Below, one piece after another: positions 1 through 9,281 of a stretch of 64,000 nucleotides of DNA; within the stretch, counting starts at the first letter, position 1, and the number at the start of each line of letters is the position of its first letter. Source of the DNA: Hymenobacter sp. BT559 (lineage in GTDB: Bacteria > Bacteroidota > Bacteroidia > Cytophagales > Hymenobacteraceae); NCBI RefSeq assembly GCF_016427535.1, contig NZ_JAELXV010000003.1, positions 682,001 to 746,000 on the forward strand, read 5' to 3'. The notes under the pieces are model-generated. The model was not told where the DNA came from, made no database searches, and saw nothing but the letters and a program-made list of their open reading frames with translations. Position numbers and translations under genes: made by a program.

Positions 1-257
1 GCTTTGCTATAGAGTGTTTTAACTGTCCTGCTTAATCGTTTAAATTTTCTGGTTAGCACTACCCAGGGCGAAGCCAAGCACACGCTTTATGCATTGCCAA
101 GGCCCTAGGTGGCACCTAGGGCGAGCTTCCTAGGTAGGGGACGGGCAGCATTGGGTGGCCATGCGCCAAGTAGCCAGTGCCTTAGTGATAAAAGAAAAAG
201 GCGCTTTGCATTGGCTCGTGCCAGTGCAAAGCGCCCACCCGTGGCCAGCGGCCAACC
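1..257. other. Intergenic left edge
   Basis: No convincing gene is seen here. The stretch carries three CCTAGG palindromes within 31 bp (104-109, 115-120, 129-134), the densest cluster in the window, and the terminator of the PorP-like gene at its right end. Confidence 0.6.
191..235 (-). terminator. Rho-independent terminator of the PorP/SprF-like gene
   Basis: A 16-bp stem (200-215 with 220-235, one mismatch, loop TCGT) is followed on the minus strand by a T-rich run. It lies 23 bp past the stop of the minus-strand PorP-like gene. Confidence 0.75.
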
Positions 258-1232
258 TTACCAGAAGCGGTTGTCAGGGCAAACCACTTGCGCTCTTTTC
301 TTGAGGCGCAGCCCCAGTAGTATTTCGTGACTGCCGGCGTTGTAGTTGGCCAGCTGCGAGGTGCCAGCATCGTAGGAATAACCCAGCGTGAACTGCTCGT
401 AGCTGAGACCCACCAGCGCTACTACCGAGTCGAAGGCCCGCCACGATACGCCGGCCCACAGCAGGTCCTGGTACTTAATCTTGGCGTTGATATCGACCGA
501 GAGCGGAGCCGGGTTTACGGCCTTCACTAGCACCGACGGCACCAGCGACCACTCGGGGCTGAGCGGCACCCGCACCCCGGCCGTGGCGAAATAGTGGCGC
601 CGCAGCGAGTTGCCGGGCGCGCCCGCGCCCACTTGGCCAGGGCCGTAGGAGAAATTGAGCCGGTTGCCCAGCAGCTGCGCCCCCGACACCCCTACGTAGA
701 AGTTGGGGCTGTATACCCAGAGGCCGGCCGAGGCATCAAACACGCGCGAAGCCGCGCTGGCGCCGCGCGTGGTGGGGTCATAAAATTGAAGCTGCTGCCC
801 ATCTACTGCGAATTGCTGCATGCCAGCCGACACCCCTAGGGCGGCCCGGATTTCGCGCGTCAGCACCACGTTGTAGGCGTAGGAGCCGTAGGCGCCTAGC
901 CGGCTCGTGGGCCCAGTCACGTCGTTGTACACGATGCCGCCGATGGCGTGAAACGGGCGCAGCCGGTCGCGCATGGTGCGCTTGTCTGTGGTGCGCCACT
1001 TGCCCAGCGAGGAGGTGATGCTGGCATAGTAGGTTTTGGGGGCTCCTTCGAGGCCCGTCCACTGGGTGCGGTAGCTGAACTTCACATCAATGTAATCCTC
1101 CACGCCCGTGGCGCCGGGGTTCAGAATGTAGTTATTGTTCATGTACTGGCTGTACTGCGCCTGCTGCTGGGCCAGCACGGGCACAGTAGTCAGCAGCAAC
1201 CAAAACAGGAGTAGCGATAGCGCTCTTTTCAT
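258..1232 (-). CDS. PorP/SprF family T9SS outer-membrane protein
   Basis: 324-residue protein with a signal peptide (KR then a Leu-rich core, cleavage probably after Ala21). The mature N-terminus reads QYSQYMNNNYILNPGATG, the hallmark opening of PorP/SprF proteins (usually an Asn-Pro-[Ala/Gly] after a QFSQYM-like motif). The remainder is a string of amphipathic beta strands ending in an aromatic residue (Phe-Trp), as expected of an outer-membrane beta-barrel. In this family SprF is needed to export the adhesin SprB through the type IX secretion system, and PorP-like genes commonly sit just downstream of genes for large type B CTD proteins. Here the gene is 76 bp downstream of exactly such a gene on the same strand, so the two are probably one operon and this protein is probably the dedicated export or anchoring partner of the adhesin. 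The family call is secure; the partner role is inferred from context. Confidence 0.9.
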   Translation of the reverse strand: MKRALSLLLFWLLLTTVPVLAQQQAQYSQYMNNNYILNPGATGVEDYIDVKFSYRTQWTGLEGAPKTYYASITSSLGKWRTTDKRTMRDRLRPFHAIGGIVYNDVTGPTSRLGAYGSYAYNVVLTREIRAALGVSAGMQQFAVDGQQLQFYDPTTRGASAASRVFDASAGLWVYSPNFYVGVSGAQLLGNRLNFSYGPGQVGAGAPGNSLRRHYFATAGVRVPLSPEWSLVPSVLVKAVNPAPLSVDINAKIKYQDLLWAGVSWRAFDSVVALVGLSYEQFTLGYSYDAGTSQLANYNAGSHEILLGLRLKKRAQVVCPDNRFW

Positions 1233-1308
1233 AGTAGTAGTGGCCTCAGTAGCTACCTAGGAAGAAAATAGCGTTGGGCGCCACGGCGGCGCCCAACGCC
1301 CGATGTGA

Positions 1309-4300
1309 TTAATAGAGAATGGTAATCGACCCTGCGTAGGACTTACCCAGCGGGCCCTTCGTGACCACGACGTAGTAGTAGGTGCCCACCGGAGCGGGCT
1401 GGCCATTGATGTCGCCACGCCACTCGTTGGCCCGGCTGTAGTTTTCGGCCGAGAAAATCTTGTTGCCCCAGCGATTAAACACAGTCACGGTGTTGTCGGG
1501 ATATTGCTCGATAAACTCAATCTGCCAGGTGTCGTCGCGCCCGTCGCCATTAGGTGTAAAGGCGTTAGGAATACGAATGGCCGGGCGCACGGTCACGGTG
1601 ACTTGGTCAGAGCTGGCGCAGCCACCGGTGCCGGCCGAGAGGGTATAAGTAGTAGTGACGAGCGGCGCGGCAATGGGGCGCAGCGGGTCGCTGGGCGGAA
1701 TAGTCAGCCCTAGGGCCGGCGTCCAGGTCACGGGGTAGGTGCCATCGGCAGTGCCCTCCAGCGTCACAGACGTGCCGGCCAGAATCTCCTTGTCGGGGCC
1801 GGCATTCACCACCACTGGCGGCTGAATCTGTACCACTACGCCGTTGGAAACGGCCGTTACGGGCTGCCCGCACTCGTTGGTGGTGCTTAGGCGCAGCGTC
1901 ACGGTTTGGCCGCTGCGCAGCGTAGTGCTGGTAAAAACCGGGTTGGTAGCGCCCGCTACGTCGGTGCCGTTTATCTGCCACTGGTAGCTGGGGGTAGGGC
2001 CCACCCCCGTCACGCTCGTGAGGCTGAACGCGATGGGCTCGCCAGGACAAACCGGCCCGCTCGGCTGCGCGCCGATGGCGAGCGCGGGCGTCGTAGTAGG
2101 CGTGCGCGTCACGGTAACCGAAGCCGTGGCGGGGCCCGTGCTGCACAGCCCCGCGGTGGGCGTTACGTCCACGCGCACCTGGTCGCCAGTGACCAAGGTG
2201 CTGCTGGTGAAGGTGGGGCCACTAGCCGCCGCTACGTTGTTGACAAACCAATTGATGGTAGGTGCGGCGCCCGCATCCGTAACCACTGCCGTGAAGGTGA
2301 GGGCCGTGCCGGGGCATTGCACCGGCGGCGTAGCCAGGCTTACCCTAGGCGTTACGACGGGCTGCACTTGTACAGTCACTACGTTAGATAGGGCTGTCGA
2401 ACAAGTACCAGTGCCTGAAGTAACCCGGCGGCGGTAATAGGTAGTAGCCGTAAGTGCACCCGGCGCGAAAGTAGGATTAATGGCACCGGTAATAGAGCTC
2501 CAGTTAGCGTTATCGGCAGATGACTCCCACTGGTAGGTAAAAGTGCCAGTGCCACCGCTAGCCCCCGAGGCGCTGGTGAACGGTGCGGCAGTAGCGCCCG
2601 CACATATAGTTTGGTCGGCTGCAATGGTGCCCGCAGTCAGCGTTGGCAGCACTGTGAGCGTGACCGAAGCCGAAATCGCGGAGCCGCACAGCCCGGAGGT
2701 GACCCGGCGCCGGAAGTAGGTGGTGGCCGCAAGTGAGCCCGGTCTGTATTCGGGGCCAATGGCCCCAACTATCGGGACCCAGTTGGCATTATTGTCGGAG
2801 GAATCCCACTGGTAAGTGTAAGAGCCCGTGCCACCCGTAGGGGCAGTAAGGTTATTAATAGTTGCCGGTATGACGCCGGCACACAGCGTTTGGTCGGGGC
2901 CGATAGTACCAGCCGTCAGCGCTGGCGCGATGCTGATGGTAATGACATTAGAGAATACTGGTCCGCACGTGCCTGAAGTAACTCGACGCCGGAAGTAAGT
3001 AGTAGCCGTGAGGGCGCCGGGAGCGTAGTCCGGATTAGAATCTGGTAGGGTGGTCCAGGTAGCGTTATCGGCAGATGACTCCCACTGGTAGGCAAATGTG
3101 CCCGTTCCCCCACTGGCCCCTAGGGTGCTGGTGAGCGGGGCTGGCGCGGTGCCCGCGCAAATAGTCTGGTTGGCCGCGATAGTGCCAGCCACCAAGGCCG
3201 GCAGCACCGTTACCGCAACGGGAGGCGAGTATGCCACGCCGCAGTTACCCGAGCTTACCCGGCGGCGGAAATAAGTAGTAGCCGTGAGAGCGCCCGGCGC
3301 GTACTCCGGATTGTTTGCCCCACTGATAGCAGTCCAGTTAGAATTATCAACTGATGACTCCCACTGGTAGCTAAACTGCCCGGTGCCCCCGCTGGGGCCG
3401 GCCGTACTGGTAAGCGGGGCGGGCGTACCCCCGGCGCATATCGTTTGGTCGGCCGCAATGGTGCCGGCCGTTAGGGCGGGTAGCACCGTCAGCGTAACCA
3501 CGGGTGAGTAAACTGGCCCGCACGGGCCTGAAGTAACCTGGCGCCGGAAGTACGTAGTAGCCGTAAGAGCGCCGGGCGCATAGTTGGGGCTCGTAGCCCC
3601 GGCAATGGCAGTCCAGTTGGTGTTATCAACCGACGACTCCCACTGGTAGCTGAACGTGCCCGTGCCGCCGGTGGGGGCCGTGGCCTGGTTCAGGGCATCG
3701 GGGGTGGCGCCTAGGCACAGCGTCTGGTCGGTGCCAGCAGTACCGGCCGTCAATACCGGGCCTACGGTGATGGTAACAACGTTAGATGTGGCCGGCCCGC
3801 AGGTGCCAGCGGCACTTGCCTGGCGGCGGAAGTATGTAGTAGCCGTAAGGGCACCCGGCGCGAAGGTTTCGGCCGTGGCCCCCGCAATGGCGGTCCAGGT
3901 AGCATTATCAGCCGACGATTCCCATTGATAAGCAATGGCGCCCGTGCCCCCGCTGGCCCCTAGGGTGCTGGTGAGTGGTGCTGGGGTGCCGCCCGCGCAC
4001 AGCGCTTGGCTAGCCGCAATAGTGCCGGCCACCACGGCGGGCTGCACAGTCACCGCAACGGTATTAGACAGGGCCACGCACGGACCTGAGGTAACTTGGC
4101 GACGGAAGTACGTGGTAGCCGTAAGGGCGCCCGGCGCGAAGGTTTCGGCCGTGGCCCCCGCAATGGTGGTCCAGGTCGTGTTATCGGGCGAGGCTTGCCA
4201 CTGGTAGGTGAGGGTACCGCTGCCGCCCGTAGCTGCTGCTGTGCTGGTGAGGGGGGCTGCATCGGTGCCCGCACACAGCGTTTGGTCGGCCGCAATGCTA

Positions 4301-6222
4301 CCACCAGCCAAGGCTGGCAGCACCGTAATGGCTACCGAAGCAGTAAAAGTGGGAGTGCAGTAAGGACCTGACTGATTCGGCAGGAGTAGCAGGGCGCGCC
4401 GCTTATAGTAAGTCGTGCCAACGGGCAGAGTGCTCGGTGGCGTGTAGCCGGCAGCCGTAGCCCCGCCAATATCGGTGAAGTTGACATTATCCGACGACGA
4501 CTGCCACTGGTAAAGGAGCGGCAGGCCAGCATCGCTCGAAGCACTAGCCGTGCTGGTAAGCGCGGCCGGGGCCGTGCCAGCGCACAAGGTCTGAGGGCCA
4601 GCAATACTACCGGGCTCAGGCAGGTTTGGCACCCGAATCCGCCCCGAGCTTTCGCGACAAAAGCAGTTGGTGGTGATGCGTAGCTTTATATCATAGTCAC
4701 CGGGTGTGGCATACACGTGCACCGGGTTTTCCTCGGTGGAGGTTGCCCCATCGCCAAAATCCCACGCGTAGGTTTTATTGTCGAAGTCAATGGGCGGCGC
4801 TGTGAAAGAGATTTGCCGGCAGCCAGTTATTTCGGCGCTAGGGCCCACTCGCAGCAGCGAGCTTTGGTTGAAGTTAACCAAGCCTAGGCCGCTACGGCGG
4901 CCGCTCAGCCGCAGGGTCAGGCTATCGTCAGCGTAGCGGACCTTATCACCCACCGAGTCGGGATAAGTAATGAAACCTAGCGCCGGCTGGTTTTCGCGGG
5001 CCACGTAGATTTTGCCATCCGGCGCTAATTGCAGCGACCCTAGGTTAACCGGCGTGGTTTGCCTGAGCGAAATGCTTTGCTTGTTGCGCGGTGCCGTGCC
5101 GCTGATGTCAAATTGCAGCAGCTTGGGCGGGTTCATCACCGTGGCGTAGAGTTTGCCGCCGGCCGAAAAATCGACCCCGTAGTACTTGCCCTCGCCGCTA
5201 TCCACAACGTATGGCTGCTGCGGATTGGCGCTCACCCGGCCCGTACTAGTGTCAAAGCTAAATAGCTCGACGGTGCTACTGCTGTCACCGACCACTTCGC
5301 TATAGCGCGCTACGGCTAGCCGCTGGCCATCGGGCGTTATTTTCATCTGCCCGCGGTAGCCCATTGGCGATACGCTGGGCGCGTGCAACGAGCCCACGGG
5401 CGAAATAATAGGCGCGTCGATGAGGACCGGGCCTAAGCCAGCACCGGCAACCTGCCGCACGCGGTAAGCTAAAAAGGCATCGCCGCGGTTGGCAGTGCCC
5501 GTTTTGGCATCGCCCCAGCCGTGCACGATAATCCAGATGTCACAGCCATTTTTGTGAAACACCCCCGTCATCTTTTCGGTGGTGCCTTGGGTGAGAGGCG
5601 TGTTCTTGGTGGCCGCCGTCACCGTGCCAGGCCCACCGCCCGCCGGAATTATAATTTCCGACCAGCTCAAGCCCTTGGGGCCGCCCGCCGCATCTTGTGT
5701 AAAGATGAGGTAGCGTGTTTCGCTATTTGGCATCCCGGGGGGAGGGCTGCCGGGTAGCCGGATAGGTAGGGGGCCGTCGGTGACAAGCCGGTTACCGCCC
5801 ATACCTGTGCCATTAGTCATAATGCTACCATTGGCATTCCAAATAGTGTCGCCGTTGCTATAAAAGAGAATCTTACCGGTGCCGTCTGACATTACCCCGG
5901 CGCCGGCGGGCGCTACCATTTGGCCATCGGTCAGCACTTTCGGCGGAATAGAGTCGGTGGCCTGGTTAAAATCCAGCCCGGCCTTATAGCCGAAATACCA
6001 GGTATTGGCAAACTTCTCATCCTGGCTGCACTCGGGCGGCGCGCTCGGTGTAGCCTGACCTAGGGCCGTGTGGATGGCGCTACCCAACAGCCAAAACAGC
6101 AGTGTAAGCAGCCAGCTGGCCGGGCTGCGGCGCCTGGCACGCAGTAGTGGGCTAGGTCTATCGGTAATGGGGGTGGGGCGGCTAGGAGCAGATAGGGCAG
6201 GAGACGGTAGCGCTGCGGGCAT
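1309..6222 (-). CDS. Giant T9SS type B adhesin with PKD and eight Ig-like repeats
   Basis: 1637-residue secreted protein. A long Arg-rich N-region is followed by a hydrophobic core (about residues 38-55), a signal peptide. Residues about 60-450 resemble a beta-propeller-like region common at the start of such proteins. About 460-535 is a PKD domain with the motif YAWDFGDG. About 535-1285 holds eight tandem repeats of roughly 92 residues, each opening AGTIAADQTLCAG and containing YQWESS and a TTYFRR strand. Two or three further Ig-like domains follow. The last 85 residues (PNAFTPNGDGRDDTW ... FNRWGN ... GTYYYVV) are the gliding motility-associated/type B CTD that directs T9SS export. CHU_C-type proteins are surface adhesins or gliding-related filaments, and that role is inferred here. 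The PorP/SprF-like gene follows. The first Met leaves an unusually long positively charged leader, so translation could begin at an alternative codon further in. Confidence 0.9.
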   Translation of the reverse strand: MPAALPSPALSAPSRPTPITDRPSPLLRARRRSPASWLLTLLFWLLGSAIHTALGQATPSAPPECSQDEKFANTWYFGYKAGLDFNQATDSIPPKVLTDGQMVAPAGAGVMSDGTGKILFYSNGDTIWNANGSIMTNGTGMGGNRLVTDGPLPIRLPGSPPPGMPNSETRYLIFTQDAAGGPKGLSWSEIIIPAGGGPGTVTAATKNTPLTQGTTEKMTGVFHKNGCDIWIIVHGWGDAKTGTANRGDAFLAYRVRQVAGAGLGPVLIDAPIISPVGSLHAPSVSPMGYRGQMKITPDGQRLAVARYSEVVGDSSSTVELFSFDTSTGRVSANPQQPYVVDSGEGKYYGVDFSAGGKLYATVMNPPKLLQFDISGTAPRNKQSISLRQTTPVNLGSLQLAPDGKIYVARENQPALGFITYPDSVGDKVRYADDSLTLRLSGRRSGLGLVNFNQSSLLRVGPSAEITGCRQISFTAPPIDFDNKTYAWDFGDGATSTEENPVHVYATPGDYDIKLRITTNCFCRESSGRIRVPNLPEPGSIAGPQTLCAGTAPAALTSTASASSDAGLPLLYQWQSSSDNVNFTDIGGATAAGYTPPSTLPVGTTYYKRRALLLLPNQSGPYCTPTFTASVAITVLPALAGGSIAADQTLCAGTDAAPLTSTAAATGGSGTLTYQWQASPDNTTWTTIAGATAETFAPGALTATTYFRRQVTSGPCVALSNTVAVTVQPAVVAGTIAASQALCAGGTPAPLTSTLGASGGTGAIAYQWESSADNATWTAIAGATAETFAPGALTATTYFRRQASAAGTCGPATSNVVTITVGPVLTAGTAGTDQTLCLGATPDALNQATAPTGGTGTFSYQWESSVDNTNWTAIAGATSPNYAPGALTATTYFRRQVTSGPCGPVYSPVVTLTVLPALTAGTIAADQTICAGGTPAPLTSTAGPSGGTGQFSYQWESSVDNSNWTAISGANNPEYAPGALTATTYFRRRVSSGNCGVAYSPPVAVTVLPALVAGTIAANQTICAGTAPAPLTSTLGASGGTGTFAYQWESSADNATWTTLPDSNPDYAPGALTATTYFRRRVTSGTCGPVFSNVITISIAPALTAGTIGPDQTLCAGVIPATINNLTAPTGGTGSYTYQWDSSDNNANWVPIVGAIGPEYRPGSLAATTYFRRRVTSGLCGSAISASVTLTVLPTLTAGTIAADQTICAGATAAPFTSASGASGGTGTFTYQWESSADNANWSSITGAINPTFAPGALTATTYYRRRVTSGTGTCSTALSNVVTVQVQPVVTPRVSLATPPVQCPGTALTFTAVVTDAGAAPTINWFVNNVAAASGPTFTSSTLVTGDQVRVDVTPTAGLCSTGPATASVTVTRTPTTTPALAIGAQPSGPVCPGEPIAFSLTSVTGVGPTPSYQWQINGTDVAGATNPVFTSTTLRSGQTVTLRLSTTNECGQPVTAVSNGVVVQIQPPVVVNAGPDKEILAGTSVTLEGTADGTYPVTWTPALGLTIPPSDPLRPIAAPLVTTTYTLSAGTGGCASSDQVTVTVRPAIRIPNAFTPNGDGRDDTWQIEFIEQYPDNTVTVFNRWGNKIFSAENYSRANEWRGDINGQPAPVGTYYYVVVTKGPLGKSYAGSITILY
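2370..4617 (-). repeat. Eight tandem ~276-bp repeats inside the adhesin gene
   Basis: Each unit encodes an Ig-like domain opening with a [S/T]I.(A).QT[L/I]C.G signature. Units share DNA as well as protein sequence: for example the stretches near 3835-3900 and 4095-4165 are almost identical over about 70 bp, and blocks such as the TTYFRRRV strand recur in all eight. This implies recent duplication or gene conversion, and makes copy number likely to vary between strains. Confidence 0.85.
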
Positions 6223-6766
6223 AGTAGAGCGAGTAAGGAAACAGGCAAAGCGGCAGCTACTCAGAAGGCAACGTGCCGTTTGCCACCTTTAAAGAACGAA
6301 GCCTGATGACTAATTCTTGTGAGAAAAAGCGCAGCCAGCCAGTCTCAGTAAAGCTACGCACCGTTGGCTACGTTTGTACAAGCCAATGCCCGAATAGTGC
6401 TGAATGCTACAGACCCCTCGCGTTTTATGACTGGCTCATGCTACTCAAGAGTTTGCAAGCGACCTAGGGACATATGTGAGAGCAAAAAAGGCTAAGCTTT
6501 GTGCTGCAGGACATAACGGGTTCTAGTTAAGGATTTGTCCTTTATCTATAGACGTTTGTCAGAGAGTGACAAAAGGTCTTTGTGTTCTTTGTCGAGGTAT
6601 ATAATATGGCTCAGAGCTGTGGAGTAAAGCCTAGTTCTCATTCGCATACCTTCAGTAAAATAGGATGCTGCTAAGCAAGTTTATATTGTAAGCGGAACCC
6701 TATAAAATATAAATAACTGTTAAGCAGATGGAAATAAATATCATTGATAAAAAAGTGCAATTATTT

Positions 6767-6798
6767 TTGCATTTTTACAATCAGTGCAATTAGTTTTG
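6767..6798 (+). promoter_or_regulatory. Candidate Bacteroidota -33/-7 promoter
   Basis: TTG at 6767-6769 and TAGTTTTG at 6791-6798 match the Bacteroidota primary-sigma consensus TTTG / TAnnTTTG with a 21-bp spacer. Transcription would begin near 6805, 378 bp before the creatininase-family gene. In such AT-rich DNA a chance match is possible. Confidence 0.4.
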
Positions 6799-6804
6799 TA
6801 ACGG

Positions 6805-7040
6805 ATTCAGCGCCGCAGGTTTTTGGATTATTTGGTAAATAAAGGTTATGTGAAGCAGATGTGGGGACATCTAATAAGGACAAAGGCGAGATTTTCTCGC
6901 TTCTGTTTGATAACTAAATAAGTTATTATTATCTAAGAAAATTACAATTAGTATTAGAGTGAAGTTGCCGGGACGTGCAACGCAACAAGTGAAACAGGTG
7001 CTGAGTAAACCGGCCGCTAGCCTCGCTAGCGGCCTTTTTA
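6805..7040 (+). ncRNA. Candidate small RNA or regulated leader
   Basis: The promoter-like element at 6767-6798 and the terminator at 7012-7040 would bound a transcript of about 235 nt with no reading frame of note. Local inverted repeats inside it include GCGAG...CTCGC (6886-6900), a TAACT...AGTTA hairpin (about 6911-6925) and GTTGC...GCAAC (about 6965-6982). The sequence matches no RNA family I can name (not tmRNA, RNase P or a recognised riboswitch). It may be an independent small RNA, or an attenuated leader of the creatininase-family gene that starts 143 bp after the terminator. Confidence 0.3.
7012..7040 (+). terminator. Strong rho-independent terminator with no upstream gene
   Basis: A perfect 10-bp GC-rich stem, GGCCGCTAGC (7012-7021) with GCTAGCGGCC (7025-7034), loop CTC, then TTTTTATT. 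It points rightward, but the nearest gene to its left runs the other way, so it must end an unannotated transcript or act as an attenuator. Confidence 0.8.
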
Positions 7041-7182
7041 TTGGCACAAGGGCCGATGCGCAGTTGATTATGCCGTCTAGCTTCCTCTGAAATAGCCTTA
7101 AGTCAGAGCAACGCCCCGGGGCGGGGTCTAAGTGGACTGGGTGGCTATTTTTACCGCTAGCTGCTCCTAGGCAGCTAACACT

Positions 7183-7950
7183 ATGTCGCCTCGCCCCTAC
7201 ATCCTGGCCGAAACCACGTGGCAGCACGTTAAGAGCGCCGCTTATGAAGTAGTTGTGCTGCCCTGGGGAGCTACGGAAGCCCACAACTACCACCTGCCCT
7301 ACGCCACCGACAACATGCAGTGCGACTACGTGGCCGCCGAGGCGGCCCGGCTGGCCTGGGAGGCGGGCACCAAGGTGGTAGTGCTGCCCACTATTCCGTT
7401 TGGGGTGAACACAGGGCAGCTCGATATTACGCTGGACATCAACCTGAACCCGAGCACGCAGCTGGCTATCTTACGCGATATTGTGCAGGTGCTAGCGCGC
7501 CAAGGCATTCCGAAGCTGGTGCTGCTGAATGGGCACGGCGGCAACGATTTTCGCCAGCACCTGCGCCAGCTGCAAGCCGAGTTTCCGACGGTTTTTCTCT
7601 GCACGCTCAACTGGTTTAAGGCCGTAGACCGGAGTAAGTTTTTCACGGCGCCCGGCGACCATGCCGATGCCCTCGAAACCAGTGCCATGCTGCACATTGC
7701 CTCCGAGCTGGTGCGCCCGCTGTCCGAAGCAGGCTCGGGCCATGCCAAGCAATTTCGTGTCGAGGCCTTGCGGCAGGGCTGGGCCTGGGCGCAACGCGAG
7801 TGGAGCAAGGTGAGTGCCGATACCGGCGTGGGCGACCCTGCCGAGGCCACCGCTGAAAAAGGAGCTGCCGTGCTGGCTGCTGCCAGCCAAGCTATCGGCC
7901 ATTTTCTTATCGAGCTAGCTGCCGCCGACCCACATGACATGTACGAGTAG
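7183..7950 (+). CDS. Creatininase-family metal-dependent amidohydrolase
   Basis: 255 residues, the usual length for the creatininase superfamily. Motifs run in family order: GATEAHNYHLPYATDN (about residues 29-44, with Glu32, His34 and His37 as likely metal and active-site residues), LLNGHGGND (about 113-121) and GDHADALETS in the last third (the HAGExETS position, with the Glu as a metal ligand). The superfamily includes creatininase, FAPy deformylase (ArfB) and MftE, and these motifs alone do not fix the substrate. There is no signal peptide, so it is cytoplasmic. It is transcribed alone, behind the AT-rich region with the attenuator-like terminator, and it faces icd with a shared bidirectional terminator. 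Confidence 0.85.
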   Translation: MSPRPYILAETTWQHVKSAAYEVVVLPWGATEAHNYHLPYATDNMQCDYVAAEAARLAWEAGTKVVVLPTIPFGVNTGQLDITLDINLNPSTQLAILRDIVQVLARQGIPKLVLLNGHGGNDFRQHLRQLQAEFPTVFLCTLNWFKAVDRSKFFTAPGDHADALETSAMLHIASELVRPLSEAGSGHAKQFRVEALRQGWAWAQREWSKVSADTGVGDPAEATAEKGAAVLAAASQAIGHFLIELAAADPHDMYE

Positions 7951-7995
7951 CATAGCCTAGGCTATATAGCCTGAGCTACTAAGCGCTACATATAA

Positions 7996-8027
7996 AAAAG
8001 GCCCATCCGTGTGCGGATGGGCCTTTT
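7996..8027. terminator. Bidirectional terminator between creatininase-family gene and icd
   Basis: A 14-bp perfect stem AAAAGGCCCATCCG / CGGATGGGCCTTTT with loop TGTG. It is flanked by A and T runs and lies between convergent genes, so it can stop transcription from both sides. Confidence 0.85.
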
Positions 8028-8048
8028 GGTTTAAAACTAACCTAGGGC

Positions 8049-9281
8049 TTATTTGCCCAGCTTAGCTTTCAGGTTTTCGTCGAGCGCTTCCAGGAACTCC
8101 TCGGTGTAGAGGTAGTCGCGGCCGTGCTCCACCTTGTTGCCGTGGATGCAGACGGCCAGGTCTTTGGTCATTTTGCCGCTTTCTACGGTTTCAATGCACA
8201 CTTGCTCAAGCGCGTGGCAGAAGTCGATGAGCTCTTGGTTGCCATCGAGCTTGCCGCGGAACTCTAGACCGCGCGTCCAGGCGAAGATACTGGCGATGGG
8301 GTTGGTGCTGGTGGGCTTGCCCTTCTGGTGGTCGCGGTAGTGACGCGTCACGGTGCCGTGGGCGGCTTCGGCCTCCATGGTTTTGCCGTCGGGCGTCACG
8401 AGCGTCGAAGTCATCAGGCCCAGCGAGCCGAAGCCTTGGGCTACAGTGTCGCTCTGCACGTCGCCGTCGTAGTTTTTGCAGGCCCACACAAAGTTGCCGT
8501 TCCACTTCAGCGCCGAGGCCACCATGTCGTCAATCAGACGGTGCTCGTAGGTGATGCCAGCGGCCTTAAACTTCTCCGTGTAGTCAGCTTCGTAAATCTC
8601 CTGGAAGATGTCCTTGAAGCGGCCATCGTACTTCTTCAGGATAGTGTTCTTGGTGCTCAGGTACAGCGGCCAGCCCTTCATCAGAGCTTGGTTGAAGCAG
8701 GCGTGCGCGAAGCCGCGAATCGACTCGTCGGTGTTGTACATGGCCAGGGCTACGCCATCGCCTTTGAAGTTGAATACCTCAAACGACTGTGTCTCGCCGC
8801 CATCTTCGGGCTGGAAGGTGATGGTGAGCTTGCCTTTGCCCTTCGTTACGAAGTCGGTAGCGCGGTACTGGTCGCCGAAGGCGTGACGGCCAATGCAGAT
8901 GGGGGCCGTCCAGTTGGGCACTAGGCGGGGCACGTTGCTCGTCACGATAGGCTCGCGGAATACGGTGCCGTCCAGTATGTTGCGGATGGTGCCGTTGGGC
9001 GATTTCCACATTTGCTTCAGGCCAAACTCCGTTACGCGCTCCTCATCGGGGGTGATGGTGGCGCACTTGATGCCCACGCCGTGCTGCTTGATAGCGTTGG
9101 CCGCGTCGATGGTCACCTGGTCGTTGGTTTCATCGCGATACTCAATCCCTAGGTCGTAGTACTTAATGTCAAGGTCCAGGTACGGGGTAATGAGCTTGTC
9201 TTTGATAAATTTCCAGATGATGCGCGTCATCTCGTCGCCATCGAGCTCCACTACGGGGTTGGCTACTTTGATTTTGGTCAT
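8049..9281 (-). CDS. icd: NADP-dependent isocitrate dehydrogenase
   Basis: 410 residues from the ATG at 9281, which has a purine-rich AGAGGA just upstream and gives the family N-terminus [20 protein letters not shown]. The reading frame extends 37 codons further upstream, but that extension has no family resemblance. The enzyme converts isocitrate to 2-oxoglutarate in the TCA cycle and makes NADPH. It is the homodimeric, eukaryote-like subfamily, shown by [12 protein letters not shown], the substrate loop [13 protein letters not shown], the NADP-region HGTVTRHYR (about residues 305-313) and [12 protein letters not shown]. No partner gene is adjacent. It is convergent with the creatininase-family gene and divergent from the GH3 gene across a 530-bp gap. 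Confidence 0.97.
   Translation of the reverse strand: MTKIKVANPVVELDGDEMTRIIWKFIKDKLITPYLDLDIKYYDLGIEYRDETNDQVTIDAANAIKQHGVGIKCATITPDEERVTEFGLKQMWKSPNGTIRNILDGTVFREPIVTSNVPRLVPNWTAPICIGRHAFGDQYRATDFVTKGKGKLTITFQPEDGGETQSFEVFNFKGDGVALAMYNTDESIRGFAHACFNQALMKGWPLYLSTKNTILKKYDGRFKDIFQEIYEADYTEKFKAAGITYEHRLIDDMVASALKWNGNFVWACKNYDGDVQSDTVAQGFGSLGLMTSTLVTPDGKTMEAEAAHGTVTRHYRDHQKGKPTSTNPIASIFAWTRGLEFRGKLDGNQELIDFCHALEQVCIETVESGKMTKDLAVCIHGNKVEHGRDYLYTEEFLEALDENLKAKLGK

Larger units (their letters stand above)
6223..7182. other. 960-bp AT-rich intergenic region
   Basis: No credible protein gene is seen: the short reading frames on both strands lack family resemblance and run into the flanking genes. 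The middle (about 6600-6960) is much more AT-rich than the coding DNA around it. It contains a promoter-like pair at 6767-6798 and a strong intrinsic terminator at 7012-7040 pointing rightward, described separately. Confidence 0.6.

Noticed and set aside
2370..4617. CRISPR-like array, because of regular direct repeats
   Set aside because: The repeats are about 276 bp, in frame in a protein gene, and encode Ig-like domains; no short repeat/spacer structure and no cas genes.
6871..7293. 140-codon minus-strand frame across the AT-rich gap and the creatininase gene start
   Set aside because: It overlaps a confident gene on the other strand and crosses the terminator; composition is not protein-like.
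8328..8924. 198-codon frame on the plus strand of icd, and similar long shadow frames in other high-GC genes
   Set aside because: Typical antisense shadow of a well-conserved gene; codon bias fits the minus-strand gene.
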